Assembly (NCBI GenBank): GCA_029553505.1 | Contig: JAKPKY010000081.1 | Span: forward strand, 1-35,206 | Length of the DNA stretch: 35,206 bases | Origin: Planctomycetota bacterium | Lineage (GTDB): Bacteria; Planctomycetota; Phycisphaerae; SM23-33 | Direction of reading: 5' to 3' | Part shown: in pieces, positions 8,255 through 15,214 of the stretch | Numbering within the stretch: position 1 is the stretch's first letter | Layout: the number at the start of each line of letters is the position of its first letter | Made by a program: the position numbers and the translations under genes | The notes under the pieces: model-generated | Told to the model about the DNA's origin: nothing | Database searches by the model: none | What the model saw: only the letters and a program-made list of their open reading frames with translations

Positions 8255-9961
8255 ATGGCAAAGGTTCTTTACGAGAAATTCCAACCGCTCGAGAACGCCA
8301 GGCTGGCGATGAATTACCTGACGTCGATGGTGGACGAGCGGTACGACTCGCTGCCGTTCTGGCTGATCGCGGCGCACGAGAATCCCGCCTTTGCCCGCCA
8401 CTGCCGAGTGGACGACGCGGAACTGGTCGCCTCGTGGTACGAGGCGATCGTGGCGGTCCGCCAGATGCTCGGCGGCCCGGAGGGCAAGGACGTCGAGGAC
8501 GCCTTCCGCCGGCACATCATGAAGAGCTGGGGCGAGCACGGGTTGCGCTTCCACGAGGATTACCCCTGGTCGAAGACCAACCACAGCAGCTTCCACGAGA
8601 TGGCCTACATCCTGTCGGCGCTGAACCGCATGATCGCCAACGATCCCGCCGACGCCGAGGCGGAGCGGCGCGCGTCGGAGCTGGTGCGCGGCATGCGGAA
8701 ACTCGTCATCGAGCGCAAGGTTCGCACGTTCTGGTCGGGCGATTTCCCGGAATCCAACCCGATCTACGAGTTCCCCAATGACGTCTACCTCCGCGATCGC
8801 GGCTGGGACCTGACCTGCCACACGGGGCGCGGCGAGCAGTCGATCCGCAACGGCATGATGCTCCATGCCCTGGTCGTCCGCTACGACCTGACCGGCGACG
8901 AGACGGCCCTGGACCTGGCCAAGGGGACGGCGAACTTCCTGATCGGCGTCAGCCGGTACTTCAACTGGAAGGGCGAGTTTTTCGGGCACGTGCACTCGGC
9001 CGTGTGGGTGGCGTCGGGCCTGGTGCGCCTCGGCCGGCTGACGAAGAACGACGGCTACATCCGCCGCGGAAAGCAGATTTACGACTACGTCCGGTCGATG
9101 TCCAGCTCGTTCGGGTGGGTTCCGGAATACGCCCAGTGGCACCCGATGACGGAGGAGCACTGCGAGACGTGCTGCATCAAGGACATGATCGAGTGCGCCA
9201 AGGAGCTGATCGACGCCGGGTTCGAGGAATACTGGGTGGACCTGACCCGCTTCGGGCGCAACCAGCTCGTCGAGAACCAGGTCAAGGATGGGCGTTTCGT
9301 CAGTGTGGACAACTCGATTCCCGACACGCCCGACACGACCTGGCGCGACATCGACAAGCGGATCGTCGGCGGGTGGTCCGGCGGAGCCGAGCCGAACTCG
9401 ATCTCGCTGAAGCGTTTCCGCTCCATCGCGGGCTGCTGCGTGGGCACCGCGCCGCAGGCGCTCCAGATCGTCTGGGACCGCGCGGTGCAGTACCGGCGCG
9501 GGCGGCTGACCGTCAACATTCCCGTGGACAAGACGCTCCCGCAGGGTCAGGTGCGGATGGGCTACCCCAACGAGGGGTACATTTCCGTCACCCCGGCCCG
9601 CAAGTGCGACGTGGCGATCCGCGTCCAGCCGTGGATGGGGCGGAAACTTGAGGGGCGCTGCGACGGCAGGAAAAAGGCGTTCGCGCGGGAGGGCGATCTG
9701 GCGGTGTTCCGGGCGGTCCCGGCGGGAGCCACCGTCGAGCTGCGCCATCCGCTGACGACGAAGCGGGTGGCGGAGACCGCGCGCGGGCGCAGCTTCACGG
9801 CGTTGTATCGCGGCCCGGACGTCGTGGACCTGCTGCCGCACGGCGCGCCGCTGCGCCTGTACCAGCGCGTGCTCGGGCGGAAGAAGGTCTACCCCCGCGC
9901 CAGCAGGAAACCCACGTCGGGCGCCGGCTTCTCCGCCGTCCCGACGCAGCAGAAGGCCTGA
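8255..9961 (+). CDS. GH127-like glycoside hydrolase (beta-L-arabinofuranosidase-like fold)
   Basis: A 568-residue protein with no signal peptide. The helical N-terminal two thirds contain repeated W/H/Y-rich helices of an (alpha/alpha)6 barrel. A metal-site signature follows: E304-T-C306-C307 and, 88 residues later, C394-C395 in AGCCVGTAP. In GH127 beta-L-arabinofuranosidase the catalytic zinc-thiolate site is Glu-x-Cys plus a Cys-Cys pair about 77 residues on (established knowledge), so the layout fits. A beta-sandwich-like C-terminus (LTVNIPVDKTLPQGQVRM, AIRVQPWM, LRHPLTT) completes the family shape. The sugar is unknown. GGAGA lies 6 bp before the ATG. The gene is followed after 37 bp by an SGNH hydrolase gene, which suggests joint breakdown of an acylated glycan. 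Overall resemblance is partial, so this may be a separate clade. Confidence 0.75.
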   Translation: MAKVLYEKFQPLENARLAMNYLTSMVDERYDSLPFWLIAAHENPAFARHCRVDDAELVASWYEAIVAVRQMLGGPEGKDVEDAFRRHIMKSWGEHGLRFHEDYPWSKTNHSSFHEMAYILSALNRMIANDPADAEAERRASELVRGMRKLVIERKVRTFWSGDFPESNPIYEFPNDVYLRDRGWDLTCHTGRGEQSIRNGMMLHALVVRYDLTGDETALDLAKGTANFLIGVSRYFNWKGEFFGHVHSAVWVASGLVRLGRLTKNDGYIRRGKQIYDYVRSMSSSFGWVPEYAQWHPMTEEHCETCCIKDMIECAKELIDAGFEEYWVDLTRFGRNQLVENQVKDGRFVSVDNSIPDTPDTTWRDIDKRIVGGWSGGAEPNSISLKRFRSIAGCCVGTAPQALQIVWDRAVQYRRGRLTVNIPVDKTLPQGQVRMGYPNEGYISVTPARKCDVAIRVQPWMGRKLEGRCDGRKKAFAREGDLAVFRAVPAGATVELRHPLTTKRVAETARGRSFTALYRGPDVVDLLPHGAPLRLYQRVLGRKKVYPRASRKPTSGAGFSAVPTQQKA

Positions 9962-9998
9962 TTCGCAACGCGGTAATCATTTGTGGAAGGATCGGAAA

Positions 9999-10628
9999 AT
10001 GGCTTTGAAGCAGGACGAGCATGTATTGTTTTACGGCGATAGCATCACCGACGCCGGGCGGCGGAGCAAGGACAACAACAACGGCGGCCTGGGCGTGGGG
10101 TATCCGGCGATGATCGCCGCCCGCCTGGCGGCGGCGTATCCGGAGATGAACCTGCGGTTCACCAATACGGGCATCAGCGGAAACCGGGCAAAGGACCTGC
10201 TGGCGCGGATGGACGCCGACCTGCTGGCGCACAAGCCGACGCTGGTGTCGGTCCTGATCGGCATCAACGACACATGGCGGGCGTTCGACGCCAACGACCC
10301 GACGCCCGTGGATGCCTTCCGGAAGGATTACCGCGCGATGCTCCGTCGGATCGTCGACGAACTGGGCGCGCGGCTGGTGCTCTGCGAACCGTTCCTCCTG
10401 CACACGCCGGCGGACCGCGCGAAATGGCGGAGCGACCTGAACCCGCGCATCGACGCGGTGCGCGAGCTGGCCCGCGAGTTCCACGCGACGTACCTGCCGT
10501 TGGACGGGCTGTTCGCGGCGGCCGCATGCCGAAGGGAAATGGCGTACTGGCTGCCGGACGGCGTGCACCCCTCGCAGGCCGGGCACACGATGATCGCCGA
10601 CGCCTGGATCCGCGCGGTGACCGCCTAG
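9999..10628 (+). CDS. SGNH/GDSL-family esterase
   Basis: A 209-residue cytoplasmic-type hydrolase with all blocks of the SGNH family: block I FYGDSITDAG (nucleophile Ser15), block II Gly near NTGISGNRAKDLL, block III GINDTW (Asn) and block V DGVHPSQAGH (Asp and His). Family members deacylate sugars or lipids; the GINDTW and DGVHPS wording is common in carbohydrate-active esterases. The ATG at 9999 follows GGAAGG at 9985-9990 by 8 bp. A TTG 18 bp upstream is in frame but lacks a ribosome site. It lies 37 bp downstream of the GH127-like gene and is probably in one operon with it. Its TAG stop (10626-10628) falls inside the CTAG end of a repeat element. Confidence 0.87.
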   Translation: MALKQDEHVLFYGDSITDAGRRSKDNNNGGLGVGYPAMIAARLAAAYPEMNLRFTNTGISGNRAKDLLARMDADLLAHKPTLVSVLIGINDTWRAFDANDPTPVDAFRKDYRAMLRRIVDELGARLVLCEPFLLHTPADRAKWRSDLNPRIDAVRELAREFHATYLPLDGLFAAAACRREMAYWLPDGVHPSQAGHTMIADAWIRAVTA

Positions 10629-10762
10629 CCTCTCTGTCCGAAAAGCCCGAATCCGGGGTGCCACGGCTTGCTTGTCAAGCCGTGTAGCCGCAAGACCACT
10701 GCTTGCAAGCAAGCAGTGCCACCCGCTTGTTGGCGCGTCTACGGTGAGTTTTCGACCAGAGC
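10625..10762 (-). repeat. MITE-like element, copy 1 (degenerate ends)
   Basis: A 138-bp element in opposite orientation to the copy at 34888-35027. The 65-bp core at 10660-10724 is identical to the other copy at 64 of 65 positions. It folds into two hairpins, CACGGCTTG/CAAGCCGTG and CACTGCTTGC/GCAAGCAGTG (written in the orientation of copy 2). The outer arms still resemble the terminal inverted repeats of copy 2 but have diverged. The left end CTAG supplies or coincides with the stop codon of the SGNH gene. No transposase is encoded. Confidence 0.85.
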
Positions 10763-10790
10763 GTATTCCGCGGAAGGGGATGCCGTCGCG

Positions 10791-11900
10791 TCAGCCCTGC
10801 GACGTCGCCGCGGTTTCCAGGGGAAAGGAAATCGTGAACGTGGCGCCCTGCCCCGGGACCGACTCCACGTCGATCACGGCACCCATGTCCACGATGATCC
10901 CGTGCACCACGGAGAGCCCCAGGCCGGGGTTGGCGTGATCGCCCCCGGCCAGCAGGCCCTTGGTGGTGAAGAAGGGCTCGAAGACCAGCGGCAGATGCTC
11001 CGGGGGGATGCCGCAGCCGCTGTCGCGGAACGTCATCGCCACGCGCGATTCGCGGCGCTCGATTCCGATGGTGATGGCGCCGCCGTCGGGCATGGCCTCC
11101 TCGGCGTTGGTCAGGAGGTTTCCGAGCACCTGGTGCATGCGGTTGGCCTCGACGGCGACCACGGGCACGGGGCGAAGGTCGAGTTGAAGCTTGATGTTGT
11201 GCTCGGCGAGGGGGCGTTCCACCAGGTGGGAGAAGGTCAGCACGACCTCGGTCAGGTCGGCCAGGTCGGTGCGGTGGGTATCCTGCTCGGCGAAGCTCAG
11301 GAGCGACTGGGTGATTTTCCCGGCGCGTGCGGCGGCCTCGGCGGTCATCTGGAGCGCCCGTTTCATCGCGGCCAGGTCGCCGCTGGTCAGCGCGTAATCG
11401 ACGAACGTCGCCACGCCCCCGAGGATGTTGTTGAAATGGTGCGCCACTCCCCCGGCGAGCGTTCCGAGGGAGGCGTATTTTTCCGCCTGCGCGAGCTTCT
11501 CGGCCAGGCGTTTTCGCTGCGTTTCGTCGACCAGCCAGGCCGCCACCCCCTGGGCAGGCTCGCCTGGCGCTCCGATCCGCGAAAGCCGGACCAGCACGTC
11601 GCGGTGTTCGGCGTCCGGCGCGGGCATGTGAAGCTCGAACTCGCTCGTCACGCCTCGCGCCGCGGTCCGCTGGAGCAGGCGGCGGAGGAGCTTGCGCCGG
11701 TCCTCGGGCACGGCCTGCTCGATGGGCTTCCCGAGCATCTGCCCGGCGGGAATGTTCAGCAGTTCCTCCGCGGCGGCGTTCCAGCAGACGATGCGGAATT
11801 CCGTGTCGGTGGCGACGAGCGCCACGGCGGCGTGTTCGCATAGGCGGCGGTAGTATTCCGCGCCCGTCGCGGGGGAGGATGAGGATTGTGGGTCGTTCAT
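10791..11900 (-). CDS. PAS-domain sensor histidine kinase (NtrB-like layout)
   Basis: Cytoplasmic kinase of 369 residues with no membrane segment. The N-terminal PAS domain (about 15-130) includes VALVATDTEFRIVCWNAAAEELL. The dimerisation/phosphoacceptor domain has GTLAGGVAHHFNNILGG, with the phosphorylated His first in the HHFNN motif. The ATPase domain has N-box NLLTNAEEAMPDGG, G1 DSGCGIPPE, F-box FEPFFTTK and G2 GLGLSVVHGI. This is the class that usually phosphorylates NtrC-type regulators, but no response regulator is adjacent. It reads away from a double-hairpin block at 11958-12082 and ends 28 bp before a MITE-like repeat. A TTGAAG/GATACG pair with a 17-bp spacer upstream is a weak promoter candidate. 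The signal is unknown. Confidence 0.9.
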   Translation of the reverse strand: MNDPQSSSSPATGAEYYRRLCEHAAVALVATDTEFRIVCWNAAAEELLNIPAGQMLGKPIEQAVPEDRRKLLRRLLQRTAARGVTSEFELHMPAPDAEHRDVLVRLSRIGAPGEPAQGVAAWLVDETQRKRLAEKLAQAEKYASLGTLAGGVAHHFNNILGGVATFVDYALTSGDLAAMKRALQMTAEAAARAGKITQSLLSFAEQDTHRTDLADLTEVVLTFSHLVERPLAEHNIKLQLDLRPVPVVAVEANRMHQVLGNLLTNAEEAMPDGGAITIGIERRESRVAMTFRDSGCGIPPEHLPLVFEPFFTTKGLLAGGDHANPGLGLSVVHGIIVDMGAVIDVESVPGQGATFTISFPLETAATSQG

Positions 11901-11957
11901 GGCATGACGTATCCGACCGGTCTAACGTTTCTTCAACCTTGATTTTTCAGGTTTTCG

Positions 11958-12028
11958 AACAGGGGAACAGGTGAGCAGGAGACCGCAGGCTCGATGGCGT
12001 TTTTCTCCTGTTCACCTGCTCGCCTGCT
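11958..12028. repeat. Long imperfect hairpin, 24-nt arms
   Basis: Arms at 11958-11981 and 12005-12028 pair at 20 of 24 positions. Three of the four mismatches become G-U pairs in RNA of one strand. The loop is 23 nt. The arms are built of CAGG/CCTG repeats (AACAGGTGAGCAGGAG-like). It lies between the histidine kinase start and the lipoprotein stop. Confidence 0.6.
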
Positions 12029-12030
12029 CT

Positions 12031-12082
12031 GTAGTCTTTTCGCACGGATTTTGTACTCACAAAATCCATGGGAAAAGACTAC
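12031..12082 (-). terminator. Strong hairpin after lipoprotein gene, probable terminator or repeat remnant
   Basis: Outer stem GTAGTCTTTTC (12031-12041) pairs perfectly with 12072-12082. After a 4-nt internal loop an inner stem GGATTTTGT/ACAAAATCC closes on ACTC. On the minus strand it starts at the stop codon of the lipoprotein gene (tandem TAG TAG). No separate T-run follows, though the stem itself is T-rich. Confidence 0.55.
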
Positions 12083-12957
12083 TAGCGCAGCGGCGCCGCG
12101 AACACCCGCGGCACCAGCACCAGGACCGTTTCAAACTCCATTCCTTCTTTCCGATGGACCAGGAAATGATACCCCACGCTGCTGGGGCGGCGGGACTCAG
12201 CCCCGGGTCCGATCACCACGATGTTCCCGCTGGGAATCGTCATGCGGAACAGCAGCGGGCGGAAGTGGAAATAGTTCGGTTCGGCAACCATCGCCATTCC
12301 GGTTTCCTGGCGGATGAAGCGGGGCGTCCGGTGCGTCGAGCGCACCTGGGGGATTCCGGTGACCATCACGTGAGACGGGTCGTCGCGGTCCAGCGTACAG
12401 GTGACCGTCAGCAGGTAATCGCCTGGGGGGTAGTCCGCGCCGCTGAGCGTCTGGTCCTCGTTGGAAAGGAAGATCGTTCCGATCGGCTGGTTTTCCTTGA
12501 GGGACACGTGCATCGGGCGCGAGGGAATCACCGTGAAATCGCGTTCCTGGAGCGGCTTGCCCGTCATGTGGGTGAGAATCCTGGCCAGGTCCGGCCAGAC
12601 GTCGCGTCGCGCGACCCCGATGCGCCACCCGTTGCGCCCCAGCCCGGCGTGACGGAACGCGGAAACCGGCTCCTCGTCGAGGTAGCTCCAGAGTTCTTCC
12701 GTTCCGCTGGCGGTTCCCACCGGAACCTCCACCGAAACGACCCGCATCTGCACGATGAGCATGTAGCGGTTTTCGTCCGGGCGGGTGGTGGCGCCGGCCG
12801 GATCGCCCAGGACGGGCAGGCTCACGGCAGGGGAATTCGGCTGCGATTCGGGAGAGGAGGTGGAAGGGCATCCGGCCATACCGAGGGCGCAGAGCGCCGC
12901 TGCCAGCAGGGACGCACACTTCAGATTCGCACACGGGCCAGACAAGGCAATTCTCAC
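12082..12957 (-). CDS. Lipoprotein of unknown function, secretin-like C-terminus possible
   Basis: A 291-residue protein with a lipoprotein signal peptide (LGMAGC, Cys30), so probably attached to a membrane on its outer face. I do not recognise the family. Visible features are ENRYMLIVQMRVVSVEVPVG, a LGRNGWRIGVARRDVW block, a short repeat-poor middle, and a C-terminal stretch (FHFRPLLFRMTIPSGNIVVIGPG ... VGYHFLVHR ... FETVLVLVPRVF) whose ending resembles the last strands of secretin domains. That resemblance is by eye and weak. The start is GTG at 12957. The in-frame alternatives lack a ribosome site too, and the promoter at 12964-12992 would start the message at or very near this GTG. Confidence 0.7.
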   Translation of the reverse strand: MRIALSGPCANLKCASLLAAALCALGMAGCPSTSSPESQPNSPAVSLPVLGDPAGATTRPDENRYMLIVQMRVVSVEVPVGTASGTEELWSYLDEEPVSAFRHAGLGRNGWRIGVARRDVWPDLARILTHMTGKPLQERDFTVIPSRPMHVSLKENQPIGTIFLSNEDQTLSGADYPPGDYLLTVTCTLDRDDPSHVMVTGIPQVRSTHRTPRFIRQETGMAMVAEPNYFHFRPLLFRMTIPSGNIVVIGPGAESRRPSSVGYHFLVHRKEGMEFETVLVLVPRVFAAPLR

Positions 12958-12963
12958 GTCCCC

Positions 12964-12992
12964 ATGCTAATGCCGGTCCGCGCATGTGTCAA
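12964..12992 (-). promoter_or_regulatory. Strong sigma70-type promoter for the lipoprotein gene
   Basis: On the minus strand: TTGACA (perfect -35), 17-bp spacer, TAGCAT. The -10 ends 6 bp before the GTG start codon at 12957, so the expected transcript would be leaderless. Confidence 0.6.
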
Positions 12993-13087
12993 TTGCGCCG
13001 CCCGTGCCGGAGCGGCGCAAACAAACGCCCCATCCGGGCGGTAATCCGCGGGGATGGGGCGAGAATCGCAATATCCGTCGCGCGGCG

Positions 13088-13801
13088 CTACAGCTGGATC
13101 GGACCTTCCGACGAACTCCTGGCCTGCGGCTCGACGATGCGCGTCAAGGCCGGCGGAAGGGACATGGCCTTGGTTCCCCGTCCCCACCGAAGCTGCAATG
13201 TCAGCAAGACCAGGATGGCGATGGCGGGGAAGGAGATGAACCGGACGTAGAACAGAATCCGGTCCAGCAGGATGACGTCCTTGGCGCCCCACGACGCCTT
13301 GATGTGCCCGACGTGCTTCACCAGGTCGCCCAGGTTGTACGTCACGCCGGAAGCAAAGGTGACATTCATGATCTGCTGCCAGGGGGTGGCCATCGCCAGC
13401 AGGATCAGCGACCAGAAAAAGGCGGCGATGAGTCCCGAGACTCCACCCAGGCGTCCCGTCAGCGAGACTTTCACCGCGAACATGACCGTCAGCATCAGCA
13501 GCAAGGCCGATACGAACGCCACGAACTTCAGCGCCGGGAGAGCCCACATCAGGATATTTTCCCAGACGGTGGCCTGGCCGGCTTTTTCGCCCTGGACGAC
13601 CGGGGCTTCGCCCACCGCCGGACCTTCCGGAGCGGGGGTGTGCAGTGAGTCGATCACCCCGCCGAAGTGCACCAGTGCAAACCCGGCCCCCTGGCCCAGC
13701 AGGGACAGAAGGATCAGAAGGACAAACAGGTTCTTTGCAGCGCGGAGCGACTTGAAGGCGGCAGTATACTCGGAGGAGAGATTCTCGAATTGGGCGGCCA
13801 T
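13088..13801 (-). CDS. Polytopic membrane protein of unknown function
   Basis: A 237-residue protein with about four membrane segments: LFVLLILLSLLGQGAGFALV near 25-45, the ALPALKFVAFVSALLLMLTVMF stretch, LIAAFFWSLILLAMATPW, and FISFPAIAILVLLTLQL near the C-terminus. A loop rich in Pro/Gly/Glu (HTPAPEGPAVGEAPVVQGE) lies between the first two. I recognise no family. The ATG at 13801 follows AAAGGAG with normal spacing; an in-frame upstream codon at 13858 lies before the -10 box and was rejected. It stands between a lipoprotein gene and hemL, all on the minus strand, but with its own TATAAT element, so it is probably an independent unit. Confidence 0.75.
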   Translation of the reverse strand: MAAQFENLSSEYTAAFKSLRAAKNLFVLLILLSLLGQGAGFALVHFGGVIDSLHTPAPEGPAVGEAPVVQGEKAGQATVWENILMWALPALKFVAFVSALLLMLTVMFAVKVSLTGRLGGVSGLIAAFFWSLILLAMATPWQQIMNVTFASGVTYNLGDLVKHVGHIKASWGAKDVILLDRILFYVRFISFPAIAILVLLTLQLRWGRGTKAMSLPPALTRIVEPQARSSSEGPIQL

Positions 13802-13843
13802 GCGTAGCTCCTTTCCCTGCGCACGTGGCGCATCGTTTGTGTG

Positions 13844-13849
13844 ATTATA
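13844..13849 (-). promoter_or_regulatory. -10 element (TATAAT) upstream of the membrane-protein gene
   Basis: Perfect TATAAT on the minus strand, 42 bp upstream of the ATG at 13801. The -35 region would overlap the 3' end of hemL and is not well conserved. Confidence 0.4.
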
Positions 13850-13863
13850 CGCGTTCAAGGGCC

Positions 13864-15192
13864 TTATCGGCCGGAAGAACCTGTCTCCATGAGCTTTGCG
13901 GCCGCTCCCAGGGCGCCATGGGCGGCCTGGACGGTCGCCGCGATGTCCCGTTCGGTGTGGGCCGCGGAGACGAAAATCGCCTCGAATTGGCTGGGCGGCA
14001 GGTAAATTCCCGCCTCCAGCATGGCGTGGAAATACGCGGCGAAGGCCCGGGTGTCGCTCGCGGTGGCCTGGCGATAATTTGTGACCGGCGGCGGGGCGAA
14101 AAACAACGTCAGCATGCTGCCCACGCGGTTGACGGTGACTTTTTCGCCCAGTCCCGCATCCGCCGCGGCGCTGCGCAGGCCCGTTTCCAGTTCGGCCGAG
14201 ATTTGCTCCAGGCGGTCGTAGAAGCTTTTCTCACGCAAGGCCGCCAACGCCGCCAGACCCGCCGCCATCGCCACCGGGTTTCCGGACAGCGTCCCGGCCT
14301 GGTAGACCGGACCTTCCGGCGCGAGGTGCTTCATCACCGCCGCCGGTCCGCCCACCGCGCCCACCGGCATGCCCGCGCCGATGATCTTGCCCAGCACCGT
14401 CACGTCGGGGCGCACGCCGTAGAGCCCCTGCACGCCCGCGCGAGAGACGCGGAAGCCCGTCATCACCTCGTCGAAGACCAGCAGCGCGCCGTGCCCGTCG
14501 CAGATTCGGCGCAGGCCTTCCAGGAATCCTGCCGTCGGGGGAACGACGCCCATGTTCCCGGCCACCGGTTCGACCAGGACGGCCGCGATGTCCCCGCCGT
14601 GTCGCGCGAACGCGCGCTCCACGCCCGGCAGGTCGTTGTATTCGACCAGCAGCGTGTCGGCGACGGCGCCAGCCGGCACACCCGGCGACGAGGGTACGCC
14701 CAGCGTCGTCGCGCCGCTGCCGGCCGAGACCAGCAGCGCGTCGGCGTGACCGTGGTAGCAACCGACGAACTTGACGATCTTCGCCCGCCCGGTCGCGCCG
14801 CGCGCGAGCCGCACGGCCGTCATGGCGGCCTCGGTGCCGCTCGACGTGAACCGCACTTTCTCCACTGACGGCAAGGCCGAGACGATCTCCTCGGCCAGGA
14901 GCGTCTCGGCGGCGGTGGGAGCGCCGTAGCTGGAGCCTCGCCCGGCCGCGTCGCAAATCGCGCGGACGACCGCCTGCGGGGCGTGTCCGAGGATCGCCGG
15001 GCCGTAGCTGCCGACGTAGTCGACGTATTCCCGGCCGTCGAGATCGACGATCTTCGACCCGGCGGCGCGGGCGATGACGGGCGGCGTTCCGCCCACGGCG
15101 GCGAACGCCCGGACCGGCGAGTTCACCCCGCCGACGAGCACCTCCCGGGCCCGCTCGAACGCAGCCGCCGACTTGTTCGCTTCTTCGCTCAT
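13864..15192 (-). CDS. hemL: Glutamate-1-semialdehyde 2,1-aminomutase
   Basis: PLP enzyme that converts glutamate-1-semialdehyde to 5-aminolevulinate, the committed precursor of haem in the C5 pathway. The 442-residue length is normal. Motifs are GGVNSPVRAF (21-30), the PLP phosphate-binding SSGTEAAMTAVRLAR (117-131), YHGHAD, the cofactor-contacting DEVMTGFR (Asp241) and the Schiff-base Lys269 in VLGKIIGAGMPVGA. GNPVAMAAGLAAL is also typical and separates it from ornithine-type aminotransferases. The ATG at 15192 lies 22 bp downstream of the leuS stop, so the two genes are probably co-transcribed. Confidence 0.96.
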   Translation of the reverse strand: MSEEANKSAAAFERAREVLVGGVNSPVRAFAAVGGTPPVIARAAGSKIVDLDGREYVDYVGSYGPAILGHAPQAVVRAICDAAGRGSSYGAPTAAETLLAEEIVSALPSVEKVRFTSSGTEAAMTAVRLARGATGRAKIVKFVGCYHGHADALLVSAGSGATTLGVPSSPGVPAGAVADTLLVEYNDLPGVERAFARHGGDIAAVLVEPVAGNMGVVPPTAGFLEGLRRICDGHGALLVFDEVMTGFRVSRAGVQGLYGVRPDVTVLGKIIGAGMPVGAVGGPAAVMKHLAPEGPVYQAGTLSGNPVAMAAGLAALAALREKSFYDRLEQISAELETGLRSAAADAGLGEKVTVNRVGSMLTLFFAPPPVTNYRQATASDTRAFAAYFHAMLEAGIYLPPSQFEAIFVSAAHTERDIAATVQAAHGALGAAAKLMETGSSGR

Positions 15193-15214
15193 GAACGGAC
15201 GGTTCCCTCGCGCG

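Noticed and set aside
10274-10687. Frame opposite/within the SGNH gene extending into the repeat
   Set aside because: Basic low-complexity product in the wrong frame of a well supported esterase gene.
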